Shown here: positions 1-11,509 of the stretch, one piece after another
Layout of the letters: the number at the start of each line of letters is the position of its first letter
How positions within the stretch are numbered: the first letter of the stretch is position 1
From: Chinchilla lanigera
Taxonomy: Eukaryota > Chordata > Mammalia > Rodentia > Chinchillidae
Assembly (NCBI RefSeq): GCF_000276665.1
Contig: NW_004955438.1
Coordinates: 12,007,683 to 12,071,682, forward strand
DNA: 64,000 bases
Direction of reading: 5' to 3'
Notes under the pieces: model-generated
The model's input: the letters and a program-made list of their open reading frames with translations, nothing else
Told to the model about the DNA's origin: nothing
Database searches by the model: none
Position numbers and translations under genes: made by a program

Positions 1-1977
1 AGCACCAGGTACTGATCTCATAGTCTCTGGTGCGTCCCTGGGCCTCGTCAAGCCAGGAATGTAAGGCAGTGCTGGGAGGGGGTGGAGGCAGCCGTGCAGA
101 GAAGAGTAAGTACGAGGTAGAAAGGCAGGGCTAGGGTGTGGAGGGGCCCAGAGAGGCTGAAAAGACCAGCAAGGCAGCAGCCAAGTCAGGGCTGGCAACA
201 GTGGCCACTGTCCTCAGAAAGACACTCCAGCTAAGGCCCCTTTGTAACAGGGCAGGTGGCGATTCTCGGGTGCTCTACTCCACCAGCCTTAAGGGACCTG
301 GGCCCTCAGGCTCTGACTCTGGTTGAGACCAAGGATCACGGTCCTCCAAACACTGTGATTCAGGCAGCGAGGGCCTTGCCACCTGGCTCACAGAGGGCTC
401 ATTCCCACCTTCCCACCAAGGCCCTCACCATGGCCATGTCACCATCCTCCTCCCTCTACCTGGCCACATGATCAGTGGAGACAAAGCCGCTTGAGACCCT
501 TCTTGGCCCATGAATTCTTCCCTAACTATATTAGTCCCAATCTGGAAGTTTGTCATTTCCCTGAAGAGAGGGAGAAGGTGCCCATTCCCACTCTAACCTG
601 GGCCCAGTGATCACCATGTTGTACTTGTGACTCTTTGGCAAGACCATGAGCTCCCTGCGGACAGGTACAAATCTTTTTTTTTTTTTTTTTTGACCCCCAT
701 CTATCCCAAGAGCACATAACATATTCAATAAGATTTACTGAATACAACTAAAAGACATAACATTAGAAAGATTAATACAATTAAAATATGATATTATGGG
801 AAAGAAGCTAATTTAGAGGCATAAGTTTCTGTAGGAAAATTCCCAGCACTGTTCTGGTTGCTTTGTGCATCGAAGACACACACCAGAATTTTAAATAAAA
901 ATGTGATTCAATGTTTTCAATCATCTTAATGTCTAAATTGGATTGACCACATTGTCAGTCTGATCAGCTGCATGAACTGATCATTAAGATTGGGAGGAGG
1001 AAGGGAGGATGCCAATGGATGGAGAAGCAATCAATTTGGCATTTGCATTTAAATATAGCTTCGGTATTTCATTTATTCAATGTAATAATCTAGGTAAGGC
1101 GCGTGAGGCTGGGGAAGGGAAGGTACGGTGGGATTACCTGAGTCAGAATGGGTCCAGGAAGCCGAGGTCAGCATCGCTCCTCCTCCGTCACAGAAGGGAC
1201 AAAGAGGCTTCCGTCATCATAGAACGATGCTTCCAGAGGCTGGTGGGAAGAAGCAGAAGGAAGAGCAGATTAGAGCAGAGGTGCAGAAAGCCCTAGCAGC
1301 CACAATGGATGCCCTCGCTGGCCTGACCCTAGAAAATGACCCACTTCAGTGAAAGAGTCAATTGCAACAGTACCTCTTTATTTCTTGGATAGTTACTGAA
1401 GGACTGAATCTTTCAGGATAAAGTGTTTTTAAAACTGCCTCGCAGGGCATAAGAGGACACAGATATCTGAAAATACATGCCATAGATACTGTGAGATTAT
1501 GTGATTTTTACTGCAACTGCCATTGAGACGTTTGTGAGATCATTTTCTTTTACTATAGCTGCTTCTGAAACACTTGTTTCTATAAAGGGAAAACACCAGT
1601 GCGCTAACAAGCATTCAAGGCCAGTGGTCCGCCCTATGCCAGCCTTGATCTGCTGGGTAGACCAAGTATACAGGCTGCAGAGTCAGTGATTCTCTATTCT
1701 ATTGTAAAGTGAAATCGCTCTGGTTCTAATCCTGGGGACTAGCTCACTAAAGGGGCTTCAATTTATTGGGTCATAGTTAACCAATAATATTGCAAAATAG
1801 GAAAGTTGGTACATGAACTCAATTACACAATAATTTTTTATTATTTAGCTCAAGCTTCAAAGATGACAAGAAATAAACTCTAATAAAAAAATGGTATTAT
1901 CCTATGGTATTCTATAATATTGCCCTACGAGCTCGACCTATCAGTGTAAGAATGCCAGGAAATAAATTCATTCAATC
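1..1977. other. Unique sequence, no gene supported
   Basis: I see no exon with convincing splice sites. A T-tract lies at 674-691 without a recognisable SINE body. Between about 1210 and 1350 a short Lys/Glu/Ala-rich frame ends in a stop. I do not recognise the product, and no splice sites or Kozak context support it, so it is left uncalled. The remainder is AT-rich, ordinary-looking intergenic or intronic DNA. Confidence 0.6.
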
Positions 1978-2150
1978 TGTGGTACTCAAAGTGAGGTCCC
2001 TAAACAACATAAATACTGCCTGAGAGCTTGTTAGAAAAGAAAACTCTTGGCTCAGAGCCAGGATACTGAATCAGAATATCTGGAAGGGGAGCCCAGAGAT
2101 CTGTGTTTTCACCAGCCCTACAAGTGATTCTGATACAGCCTGTTCACTTA
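1978..2150. mobile_element. MER5-type hAT-Charlie nonautonomous DNA transposon
   Basis: The stretch opens with a 'tggtactcaaagtgaggtcc' block. It then has an 'actgaatcagaatatctgg' block and ends with 'caagtgattctgat'. This order of motifs is the hallmark of MER5-type short hAT elements, which are old and non-coding in mammals. The two ends are diverged and no 8-bp duplication is obvious. Confidence 0.75.
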
Positions 2151-2222
2151 TCCATTCAGACAAAGACATTTACCCTGCTGTAAAAAATTATCCTACTTTA
2201 CTTTGTGTTTAAGCTCCAATTA

Positions 2223-2389
2223 NNNNNNNNNNNNNNNNNNNNNNNNNNNNNNNNNNNNNNNNNNNNNNNNNNNNNNNNNNNNNNNNNNNNNNNNNNNNNN
2301 NNNNNNNNNNNNNNNNNNNNNNNNNNNNNNNNNNNNNNNNNNNNNNNNNNNNNNNNNNNNNNNNNNNNNNNNNNNNNNNNNNNNNNNNN
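2223..2389. other. Assembly gap (167 N)
   Basis: A run of undetermined bases. Long open frames that appear to cross it are artefacts of translating N. The run of A directly to its right suggests the missing sequence includes a poly(A)-tailed retroposon that the assembly could not resolve. Confidence 0.98.
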
Positions 2390-2417
2390 AAAAAAAAAAA
2401 AAAAAAAAAAAAAAAAA
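2390..2417 (+). repeat. Poly(A) tract at gap edge, probable SINE tail
   Basis: Twenty-eight consecutive A directly abut the gap. The simplest reading is the 3' tail of a plus-strand SINE whose body lies in the N run. The body cannot be seen, so the element class is unknown. Confidence 0.6.
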
Positions 2418-3480
2418 GACAAAGCCCTGAGCTAGGGACTGGGAGGGAGGACGAGCTACAAAGGGAAGGTGATGGAGTCCCTGCCCTAAGAAGTGAATCG
2501 TCCACTAGGGAAGACAGGACTCGCACCCAGCAACTCAATACATAGCCGGTGTTACTTCTCCCAGGTAGAGGGTCCCAGAAGACACTTTCGTTTCTGATTG
2601 GGTGGAAGGTGACAGTAGGAGATGATCTCATGAAGACAATGTCAATAATAATGGATCTTGAGATTGCAACAGGCCTGTGATAGGCAGGAGCAGGCAGCGG
2701 CCAAAGCATGAGGGTTATGCAGGACACGAAGCAACCAGGTCTGCTGATACATGACAGACAGGAAGGCGAGCTGGGTGACACCAAGTGACTTCCGAATGTA
2801 GACAGGTAAAAGCCCAGGGACTGTGGCTTCTCATCCTCGTGTAAGCACCCCCCACCCCAGCTTACACCTGGGCTTGTGTTCAGAAACCGATGTCTCATAA
2901 ACAGGGCAACTTAAAGATTCTGTCGCCAGGTTACTTTTTAAATACTTTTTGCACTGCGTTTTCCAAAGCAGAGATCCTCAGCTGCTTAAGGATTCATGGC
3001 TAAAGGTCCACCCAGGAGGAAGAGCACAAAAGAAAATTTTAAAGTGGGTACAAGAATCTGGATGTCACAGTAGCTTCGAGCCATTTCATATAGGGACCAA
3101 AAAGAAAAAACCTTACCATACCTAAAAGCCCCTGAGGCCACCCTTGTTTTAACTTTATAAAATGAACTGACAGTGATGTGCCTTAGTCCCCATCAAAAAG
3201 TTAAACTAATACCCAGCATCTCCAGCTGGAGAAAAAATACTTTTCATAATCAAGAAGTTTGGTTTTTGCTTCCAGAAAACTGACATCAATAGGATGCTTT
3301 ACTTCCCAATGTTGGTAGACGAATGATGGGTCACTGAAAATGTGTTTGACGTCACACCAAGGCTCTGACTGAAAGGAAGCTAGATTCACAACTGGCAGTA
3401 TCTGCTTCTCCTCCCGGCTCCGCGGCTTAACCATCCGAGGCAATACAGGCCACTCACTGAGCTCCTGAACCTCAGTTTTC

Positions 3481-3583
3481 TTTTTTTTTTTTTTGGTTTT
3501 GGTTTTTCTCCGGTACCGGGAACCGAACTCACGACCTTGCGCTTGCCAGGCAGGCGCTTTGCCGCTGAGCTAAATCCCCAGCC
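3481..3583 (-). mobile_element. ID SINE (tRNA-Ala derived)
   Basis: Reverse-strand ID element: poly(T) on the left, then the complement of the 'ggtaccgg' block, B-box and A-box ('gctgagctaaatccccagcc' on the plus strand). It is flanked by a perfect 17-bp target-site duplication 'cctgaacctcagttttc' at 3464-3480 and 3584-3600. This shows recent L1-type target-primed insertion. Confidence 0.95.
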
Positions 3584-3600
3584 CCTGAACCTCAGTTTTC

Positions 3601-4240
3601 CATCTGTCAGAGAAAGCAGGCCTCGACCTGCCCCACCCTCCTTGAAATTTAAATAAAAAGTAGATGAGAAGGTGCTAGGAACATTATAAAGTGCAAGCCT
3701 CCACAGATGTACAGAATTAGCCTCTTCATGAGGACACTGGGTACTAATTAACACTCGTTACTGTATTGGCCTTTGAAAATATAAAACTCAAATGTTCCTG
3801 TGCCCTTGAGATTCTCCTTTTAAATATGTGCAGATACAGCAGTTCTGAGGAGCAAACTTGGCATCAACCCATCCATTCTCCCCAGAAACATTTCAGGGTA
3901 AATTTTTTTACTTGTAATTTTTTTTTTTTTTTTGCTTTAAATGCTATTCCTCTGACCACAATAGAGCAACCAGTTATCTTTCGGCAGCTCCTGGTGAGCA
4001 CAACTCAGTCTTCACAACACCGACACATACGATGGCAATAATTTATCGTCTCTGCAGTAGTTTAGTCCCAGATGGACCATTTACTAATTTATTTCCATAT
4101 GTAACTGGCAGAGAGATTAATCAGGCTTCCAACTTGGAAACCTGAATTGTGCTTTATTCCCTTCACAGGCTCACTCTGGGCAAGAGAAAGCACACGTTTA
4201 TGTAGAAACCAAGAGGTCTTCTTGAAAACACATGACTTTA
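3601..4240. other. Unique sequence, no gene supported
   Basis: No repeat body or exon recognised. The open frame running leftward through 3754-3386 depends partly on the ID insertion and is not a gene. A T-run at 3919-3933 has no SINE attached. Confidence 0.5.

Positions 4241-4289
<49 letters not shown>
4241..4289. repeat. (CA)n microsatellite
   Basis: Uninterrupted CA dinucleotide array of about 24 units. It is long and pure, so it is likely length-polymorphic. The His/Thr-repeat frame translated through it has no meaning. Confidence 0.98.
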
Positions 4290-4290
<1 letters not shown>

Positions 4291-5460
4291 AGCTTTCCTA
4301 AGACAGCTTGCTTCCTGTGTCAACTTGGAGGGCTGAATCTTTCTTTAGTTCCTCCCGGACCCCACACAGGAGCAGTGTCTGGCGTAACCCTGGGCAGAGG
4401 TAAGCCCAGAAAGGGTACGGGACATCAGGCACAGTTGCAGCCACATGCCCCTCTTCTGTGCAAGACAAGGGCTCGGATTTCTGAAACTAAAGAGATCTTT
4501 TTGCCGTAGTGCTGCGCCCAGCTGGCTCAGCTCCGCGGTGCCCAGACACTGGAAACTATGCACTTTCTTTTTTCCACTCTTTTTAAGGGTCTGAACTTCA
4601 GTGAATTCAGCAGCTGCCGTGGCCTCTGCAAGGCAATGGCTAATGAATTGTTAGCTTTGCTCCCAGGTCCCTGAGCTCCCTTCCTGGTCTACTTTGGTTT
4701 TTAATTTTAACTCAATGGTATCAGCCTCTAGCAAAGCATTAGTTAATGGCATTGTTGTTAGGGCATGGTGTTTACTTGTGGAACTTGAGCCAATCCCAGC
4801 CTGGACCAGAAAGCGGAAGTTGATTGGTGATGACCTTAAGTGGAATCTGAAGTCAGCTCTGAGAAAGCTCAGCAGACAGGACCGCCTATGGGTCCATGCC
4901 CTGGGGTCTCTAATCAACTCTGCTGCCTTGGAAAAATCAGTTAACATTTCTGTTTCAAAACGCTCTTCTCTGTAATATGAGACGGTTAGCTCCTTAAAGT
5001 CCTTTTCAGCTCTAAAATCTTACGATTGTCTGAAAATGAAAATAATCAGCCATTCACCTGGTTAGCATGCTTAGCTGATGCCAAGCAGCGGGAGGGTTGG
5101 AAGCATCTGAAAGAAGCTGAATAGGTTCAGATGCCCGGTGCTGCCAAGACAGCGCCAAGCTTAAGAAATCTCCATACCCGATGCTCTCTTTGAGCACGGA
5201 ATATAAACATTTGAAGGTTGTCCAACAACGTGTATCTTTACCAAGTTTTAAGATTTCAGTTAAATCAGACAGTTTGAAATACTACTCTAGGTATAGTTTA
5301 ACCTACCAAAGTACTTCAGTCATAGCCCTTGCCTTGAATGCACTTATATCTTTGGTAAGGGGATATATAACTAATCTTTATGTAATGAAACAAGGGAAGG
5401 CAAAGAAACTGATGCAGGAACATGAAGAATGGAGAAATCATCCCAATATGAATGAGGTGT
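4290..5460. other. Unique sequence, no gene supported
   Basis: No repeat family, splice-bounded exon or RNA gene recognised. Open frames here are under 100 codons and overlap on both strands, as expected by chance. Confidence 0.5.
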
Positions 5461-5617
5461 GGCTGGGCATGGTGACGCACGCCTGTAACCCCAGCACTCA
5501 GGAGGCTGAGGCAGGAGGATCCTTGGGAGTTCAAGACCAGCCTGGACTATAAAGTGAGCTCAAGGTCAGCCTGAACTGCATAGTGAGACCCCGTCTCAAA
5601 AAGATAAAAAAAAGAAA
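5461..5617 (+). mobile_element. B1 SINE (7SL derived)
   Basis: Full-length B1 starting 'ggctgggcatggtgacgcac'. It has the Pol III B box and the rodent internal duplication (two similar 'ttcaagaccagcctg' / 'tcaaggtcagcctga' segments), ending in an A-rich tail. An 11-bp target duplication 'gaatgaggtgt' lies at 5450-5460 and 5618-5628. Confidence 0.95.
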
Positions 5618-5639
5618 GAATGAGGTGTATGGTGGGGGT

Positions 5640-8200
5640 TCTGGAAAGTTCCATGGAGGAAGTAAATGTTAGCAGGGTTTTGTGCAGCAGAGATGAGGAT
5701 TAAGGCATCTGGTCAAAGACAATAGCAAAAGCAAAGGCCTTGAACATTCCAACTGTGGCTGGGACATGGTATTTAGGACCCCGGGGCAGAAGCACAGGAT
5801 GCTTAACAAAGAGGAGACAGAGTGAGAGTTAGGCTGGAAAAGGGCTAATAATGGAAAGCCCTGGATGCCAACCAGCGGATTGGCCTTTTCCTGTGGTCAC
5901 TGGGAGTCTGCAGGAGTTACTGGGCAGGGACTCCACATGAGCTGTGCCTCAGGAAATTTGTTCTGGCAATCCTATTGCCAGTTAAGACTGCTAATAAGAT
6001 CAGTCTGTACCTTCATTTTTCTCTTATTCATTCCATGTGACCGCTATTTGGGAATCCCTCAAATTTTTTTTTTTTTTTTTCAAATAAATTTCCTGGCTCT
6101 AGCATGGAATCCATTGGGTTTCCTACAAATACTGCCAGAATTTTACATTCAAATGACTAGTTCAGCTTAGGGCACTACATTTAGGTTTATGTGTTTTTCT
6201 ATTCTTATAGAGGAGTGAAAATAAAATGACACAGATGGATGCTTTGTTTTGTTTTTACACTGGAAAATACTTCTGCGGGATGAGAAAAATACATACATGC
6301 GCCGAGCACTGGAAAGGTCTGCTGCAGCACTCCTAAACAGACAGAAGGTGAACTAGTCATCCTAAGTTGTTCAATGAAAACTTCTTTCATTTCCAGTCTT
6401 AGTCCCAGGTTAATGAACCAAAGATCTCCAGGGCCCCTCAAGCCCAATAACAGAACGTCATGTGAACTCTCATACCAATGGCATTTGGTTCCTCTGCCTG
6501 GGCGGTCAGCACAGGTGGCCTCACACAGCTGTCACAGGGAGATGTAGCCCACCAGGACACAGGGAGTCCACGCCAGGCAAGCCAAAGCACAAGCAAGGGA
6601 GTCTGCAATCTGTTCTCCCGACAGCTCCAAACATAGGCTGGGGTCTGCAGGCTCCACTCAGGTGAGCGGGAAGAGGGCAAAGCAGCTCCTCCACCAAGAA
6701 AGGGTTCTCCTTTGTTATGAGCCACTAAGAAAAATTCCCCCACAGAAGACACAAACCACCCTTGACCTCTCGGGGTCACTCAGACGGACTACCTGTAGAC
6801 ACCCATGGGAGGCTTCAACGTTAATGTCAATGTGGGATCATAAAAAAGTTGCCTCCTAGCTATGCATTCGGGTGTTGGACATTCCAGGGTTCGAGTCCCT
6901 GTTATATAATTCAAAACCCGTCTCAGCTCTCCACGTGCCCAGGTGTTCAGAAACTCAAAGCCCCTCAGGGTGTTCTCTTAACATCCAGCCAAATAATTAC
7001 TACCATTCTCTGTAGATCGCTCTCTATGCATCTAAAAAATAGCCTCATATAAACCAAAACAGTCGATATGTCACTTTTGTCAAAGTCTACCTATGGTCAG
7101 AAAACTAATGTTCCTCAAATGAATAGATAAATTAAATTCCCATGTCATTTCACATTCTCTTCACTAAAGCATGAATAAAACTACAGTATAAAGTAAATGT
7201 GGGCTTACGCTGAATAATGGACATAAATAAAAATACTTTGACATTAAAAACTCAGTATAAATTAACTACAACATACTCGAGAGCTCCTGCAATCATGAGG
7301 TGCACACTGAAATCCATTAACCTAATACCTAGGCTGCTATTCAAAAGTAGGGATCCGGCACATAAATAAATGCCCATTTGAGCACTCCTCCTAAATTACT
7401 GTACAATTTAGTTGCAAAGTCACACATTTACAAAGTCTATCATCTTTGCTTGGTTGCTCTCTCACCAACACGGAAGTCATATCAAGCAACAATGTGGCGG
7501 CAGAATATAAACACAGAGACCAGCAAATGGTACTAAAAAGGGGCAGCAAATGTCAAAGACAAACCAGGGTCATCCTGGAGAGAGCAGAGATATTTACATA
7601 AGCATTCTGAAAAGACAATGGAGCCCCAATTTCCCTTGAACTGCACACCTCATCAACCTCACTGTTTCTCACCTGATCATTTTTTATATAAAAGCAATTT
7701 CTACAATGAGATATTCAAAGACCTTAGTTGCCATAAACTCAGCAGCTGTTAAAGATTCTGTTGCATGTTAGATTTGCTTAAAGACTCAGCTATTTTCAAC
7801 CTAAGCTTTCATGCCTTACCCATCACGACCCTCCTCCTCCAAAAAATAAGCTCCACTATCAATATCCTTCTTTACCGTGTCATCTGCCAAGGCCATGCGC
7901 TTACCTTTGCAACTCCCTCACATTTGTTTCATTTGAAGATATTTACCCAAGCAAGGACAATTGTTTGACTGGAATCTTGCAACTTTCAACTTTGCCCAGG
8001 TTTTGCTGTGGTGCAGAAGGGGAATGCCGCAAGCCCCAGTACATTGCTCAGCTGAGCTAATACACATCTGAATCCAGAGCTATATTTTAAATTCTTTTAC
8101 ACTTACTTAATATAGTGCGTGCCGCCTGTCCACTGATGCGATATCAGAAACCTGCAAGCTACTATTTCTGCAACTGTGTCACTGTAGATAGTCTGAAACA
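5640..8200. other. Unique or very old sequence, no gene supported
   Basis: The first 300 bases resemble a decayed L2-like repeat but are too diverged to name. The 7080-7480 stretch is AT-rich with little low-complexity sequence and could be a conserved noncoding element. No splice-bounded open exon was found. Confidence 0.4.
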
Positions 8201-8211
8201 TGTACGTAGCT

Positions 8212-8225
8212 GTTGCCATGGAAAC
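8212..8225. promoter_or_regulatory. RFX X-box-like site
   Basis: The sequence 'gttgccatggaaac' is an imperfect palindrome matching the RFX consensus GTTGCC-N(1-3)-RGYAAC with one mismatch in the right half. RFX factors bind such sites in cilia gene promoters and in enhancers. A single site can occur by chance, and no nearby transcription start was found. Confidence 0.4.
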
Positions 8226-8536
8226 AAACACAGCTAGGGTAGAGTGCCACGCTGTGTTAATTCCTTCACCCATGAACCCCAGGGGAATGCTAACATTCAT
8301 CTTCTTTCTCCTTTAGTCTCACACTGCTTTAATATTTTTTTTAGCATTATCAAATGATGTACTAAATACATAGGGTACACCTGAAAATGTGGATGGGGGA
8401 AATGAGCCGTGGTACCAACCTAGCCCTGCCAGGATCTGCTTAAAGTGGTACAGCTCTGCAATGGATCCCTTCCCTAACTTCTCCCGGGAGGAAGGGAGAA
8501 CTTTGTCTTTCTTTTAAAATGATGTGGGTAAGGCAG

Positions 8537-8711
8537 AAGAGATGAGCATCTTGTCTCACCTAAGGACAGCGATCGAGGAATTGCACCAGAGGGAACAGGC
8601 TGCCAGAAACGTGCCTTTATCGGCTCTGTGGAGAGAGACTGGAAACTTTCTGAAGTGGATCCAAGCTAAGAGTTGTTCTCCCTTCCAACTTGAGCTGCAT
8701 GAAAAGGCTAT
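8537..8711 (+). other. Candidate exon of unknown gene (weak)
   Basis: A 175-bp stretch follows 'ggtaaggcag' (acceptor AG at 8535-8536) with an upstream pyrimidine tract around 8503-8516. It is followed by a near-perfect donor 'gtaagt' at 8712. One frame stays open across the stretch and gives a Glu/Leu/Ala-rich, helical-looking product with two Trp residues. The implied phases are 1 at the left and 2 at the right. The acceptor tract is distant and interrupted, and I do not recognise the protein. A conserved noncoding element that happens to be open is an equally good explanation. Confidence 0.25.
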
Positions 8712-9079
8712 GTAAGTCCAATAGTTTTAATTAGGCAAAAAGCAAAAACCACTAACAAGGACTTCATCTGTCCCACTCTGGTCTTTGTTCCTAAACGGAT
8801 GCAAGAAGCATTAGAATAAGCGAGTAGGTAATGAGATGGAAATCTGTCATCATTCAGAAATAAATGTGATTTTCCTACAATCTGAACATTCTCTTATTTG
8901 CTCCAACTTCAAATCTGTGCCTTATCAATGGCTGGACCCGTGGAGAAAAGTCAAACTCTTATTATATTTAAAAAAGCCAAGATGTGTAGCTATTGGCACA
9001 CTGATCCAACTTCCCATTATTCAAACTGGTAAGCCACTTTAAATATTGGGGTTATACTCATAACAGTCGACAAAAATAA

Positions 9080-9400
9080 GCTGCTCAAAAATCTTAATTA
9101 CATCCTATCCCTTGGGCTAGTTAATAATATTCAATCTAGATGAAAATGGCCACATTTTAGATTTGCATACTGATGTGCTTCACTTGAATACAATTTTCGC
9201 ACTAAACAATCAATTGCAGGCTTTAAAAGTGCAGATCCACGACCCCAAACCAGCAGGTTTTAAAGAAACCACTACTTTATCAGTGGGGATTATGGCAAAA
9301 TTATCCCATAAAAGATGAGCAAAATTTTCCTATTATTTTCCTAAATTGAATCATTCCTGGCTGTTTATCATGATAATAATAATCAACTCATCCCTAAGAG
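9080..9400. promoter_or_regulatory. Possible conserved noncoding island
   Basis: AT-rich, repeat-free DNA with dense homeodomain-like TAAT cores and an octamer-type 'atttgcat' near 9158. It also has several GATA/TTATC motifs toward 9370. This texture is typical of developmental enhancers, but conservation cannot be judged from a single sequence. Confidence 0.25.
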
Positions 9401-9624
9401 AATAGATACATACACCTTACTGGTTGAGGAAGTATGTCACTTTATTAAAGCAGCCTCAAGACAATGTTAGGGTCCAGTACAAAGTCTGCTTTTCAGGTTT
9501 TAGCAGGACAGGTAGAGATTACCCTTTACCCAACTGCCAAGTACTCAGAAATAGTATGGAGCACAGTTAACTGTTTACAGCAGTGAAAAGATTCGTCACC
9601 CATGTTCACTGGGCACCATTCTCT

Positions 9625-9770
9625 TTAGTGTTACCAAGCATTTTCACCTAGTTTTTCTCATGTGACTCTCACAAGAGTGCCCCAAATCAGTTTGGCAGGT
9701 GACATCGAGAAGACACTTTGAGGCTCTGAAAGCAGTGGCTGGACCAAGATCACACTTTATAGGTCAGGGC
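9625..9770 (-). repeat. MIR SINE remnant
   Basis: The reverse-complement MIR core is seen as 'ctttgaggctctgaaagcag' followed by 'ggaccaagatcacac'. It corresponds to the conserved core ending in the 'gtgaccttgggcaag' complement. Heavily diverged, as expected for this old mammalian family. Confidence 0.6.
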
Positions 9771-10198
9771 TTTTGCCTTCTGTCACCTGATCTATTGCTC
9801 TTCCCGTGGACCATGCTGCCCCTAGGAGTGTTCACCATGCAGCTGGCTGTGAAGGACTTCCCTACAGTAACAAGACTTACAAGAGGATAGACACTAAGTA
9901 TCACATTGACTGGTCTGGGGATTAACTATGGCTGGTGCTAAGATAAGCCCTTCTTTGCCCTCACCCACCCGATCTCTGAGCACTGGTCCCCAAGCAGACC
10001 ATCTCTGCCTGCCCACAAGGTCCTGAACACTTATCCTTCCTGGGGGTCGCAGGCCTGAGTCCCAGCACCAATCTTCAGAGAGGGCCTTGCAGTAGAAAGA
10101 TGGTGGGGATCCTTGGGCTTTGGAGGTAAAAGGGGGATCAGAAGCAGCATAAACTAGTCAGGCTCTTAAGCTCTTAAGAAAGTAAACAATTCCAGAAT

Positions 10199-10246
10199 CT
10201 CTCTCCCTCTCCTCTCTTGCTCTCACTCTTACTCTCTTGCTCTGTT
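10199..10246. repeat. CT-rich simple sequence
   Basis: Pyrimidine-rich run of imperfect CTCTCT and CTCTTG units directly beside the 3' end of the reverse-strand L1. Confidence 0.8.
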
Positions 10247-10360
10247 TTTTAGAAAAAATTGTACTAAAATACATGTAAAATCAAACATCTTAATCATTTT
10301 CGGTATACAGTTCCAGTGGTATTAAATAATAATATTGTGCAACCACCACCACCACCATCT

Positions 10361-10460
10361 CTTTTTTTTTGGTTTTGGTTTTTTTCTGGTACCAGGAATC
10401 GAACTCACAACCTCACGCTTGCCAGGCAGGCACTGTGCCGCTGAGCTAAATCGCCAGCCC
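10361..10460 (-). mobile_element. ID SINE nested in L1
   Basis: Reverse-strand ID with 'ggttttggtt' tail complement, 'ctggtaccagg' block and 'gctgagctaaatcgccagcc' head. The flanks 'caccaccatct' (10350-10360) and 'cacaaccatct' (10462-10472) look like a slightly mutated target duplication. Confidence 0.93.
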
Positions 10461-10824
10461 CCACAACCATCTATCTCCATACCTCTCTTCATCTTGTAAA
10501 ACTGAAACTCTATACCTATTAAAAAATAACTTCCCACCCCTACTCCTACCTGCTGGCAGTTCACAATTCTGGCTTCAGTCTCTTCTGAATTTGACAACTC
10601 TACCCCATATAAGGGGAGTCATACAGTATTTACCTTTTCATGACTGGTTTAATTCACTTATCATCATATCCTCATGATTCTCCCATGTTGCATCACACCC
10701 TTCCTCTTCCTTATATGGATGTACTACCTTTTGCTTATCCATTCGTCTATTGGTACACATTCGGGGTGCCTCCACATCTTAGCTATTGTGAAAAATGCTG
10801 CTACGAACATGGATGTATAAGTAT

Positions 10825-10938
10825 TTTTGGTTTTCTTTTTGTTGTTTGTTGTTTGTTTTTTTCCGGTACCGGAGATCAAACTCACGACCTTGCACTTGCC
10901 GGGCAGGCGCTGTGCCGCTGAGCTAAATTCCCAGCCCC
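10825..10938 (-). mobile_element. ID SINE nested in L1
   Basis: Reverse-strand ID with T-rich 'tttgttgtttgttg' tail and intact tRNA-like region. The 18-bp target duplication (10807-10824 and 10939-10956, 'acatggatgtataagtat' with one change) splits the L1 block that normally reads 'gaacatgggtgtacaaatat'. Confidence 0.95.
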
Positions 10939-11509
10939 ACATAGATGTATAAGTATCTCTTTGAGATTCTGCTTTCAATTCATCTGGAAATATACCAAAA
11001 AAATGGAGTCGCTCATGGGGTAATTCTATTTTTAATTTTTTGAGAAATCACTATACAGTTTTCCACAGCAGCTGTAGCATTTTAAATTCCTACCCACAAT
11101 GACTCCAGTTTCTCTACTTCCTCACTAACACTTGTTTTCGTCTGGTTTCTTGATAGTGGCCGTCCTAATGGTATGAGGTCGAATCTTATTACAGTTTTTT
11201 TTTTTTATAAAATCTTATTACAGTTTTGATGCATATTTCCTTATTTATTATTGATGTGGAGTGTCTTTTCTTGTACTTATTGGTCATTTGAATATCTATG
11301 CCTATTTCTGAGTTGGGTAGTTTGGGCTTTTTCTTCTAAAAACTTTAGGAGTTCTCTATACATTTCAAATACTCATCCCTTATCAGACTGGTACTTTTCA
11401 AATATTTTTCTCCCATTTTGTGGGTTGCCAGTCTACCTGCTTGCTTCTTAACCACACTTTCAGCCACCCAGTAAAGGAAAGTGGATTTTGTCATGATTCA
11501 AGTCAGTCT

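Larger units (their letters stand above)
10247..11460 (-). mobile_element. L1M LINE, 3' part, antisense, interrupted by two IDs
   Basis: The plus strand reads the complement of the last part of L1 ORF2 and the 3'UTR. Blocks 'tcttgtaaaactgaaactct' (10493), 'gctattgtgaaaaatgctgc' (10782), 'ttttccacagcagctgtagc' (11060) and 'cccattttgtgggttgcc' (11412) match the order seen in old mammalian L1 copies. It is 5'-truncated at the right. Numerous stops and indels make it a dead copy. Two ID SINEs were inserted later. Confidence 0.9.

Noticed and set aside
1128..1352. Lys/Glu/Ala-rich frame ending in a stop
   Set aside because: Looks superficially protein-like at its C-terminal half, but I could not link it to a known family or to splice sites.
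2209..2898. 229-codon reverse open frame
   Set aside because: About a quarter of it is translated N from the assembly gap.
4240..4290. Direct-repeat array resembling CRISPR
   Set aside because: It is a CA microsatellite. The host is a mammal, and no spaced repeats exist anywhere in the window.
6850..6915. Possible tRNA because of 'gggttcgagtccct'
   Set aside because: Only a T-loop-like motif is present. No acceptor, D-arm or anticodon stem can be formed. It may be a MIR remnant.
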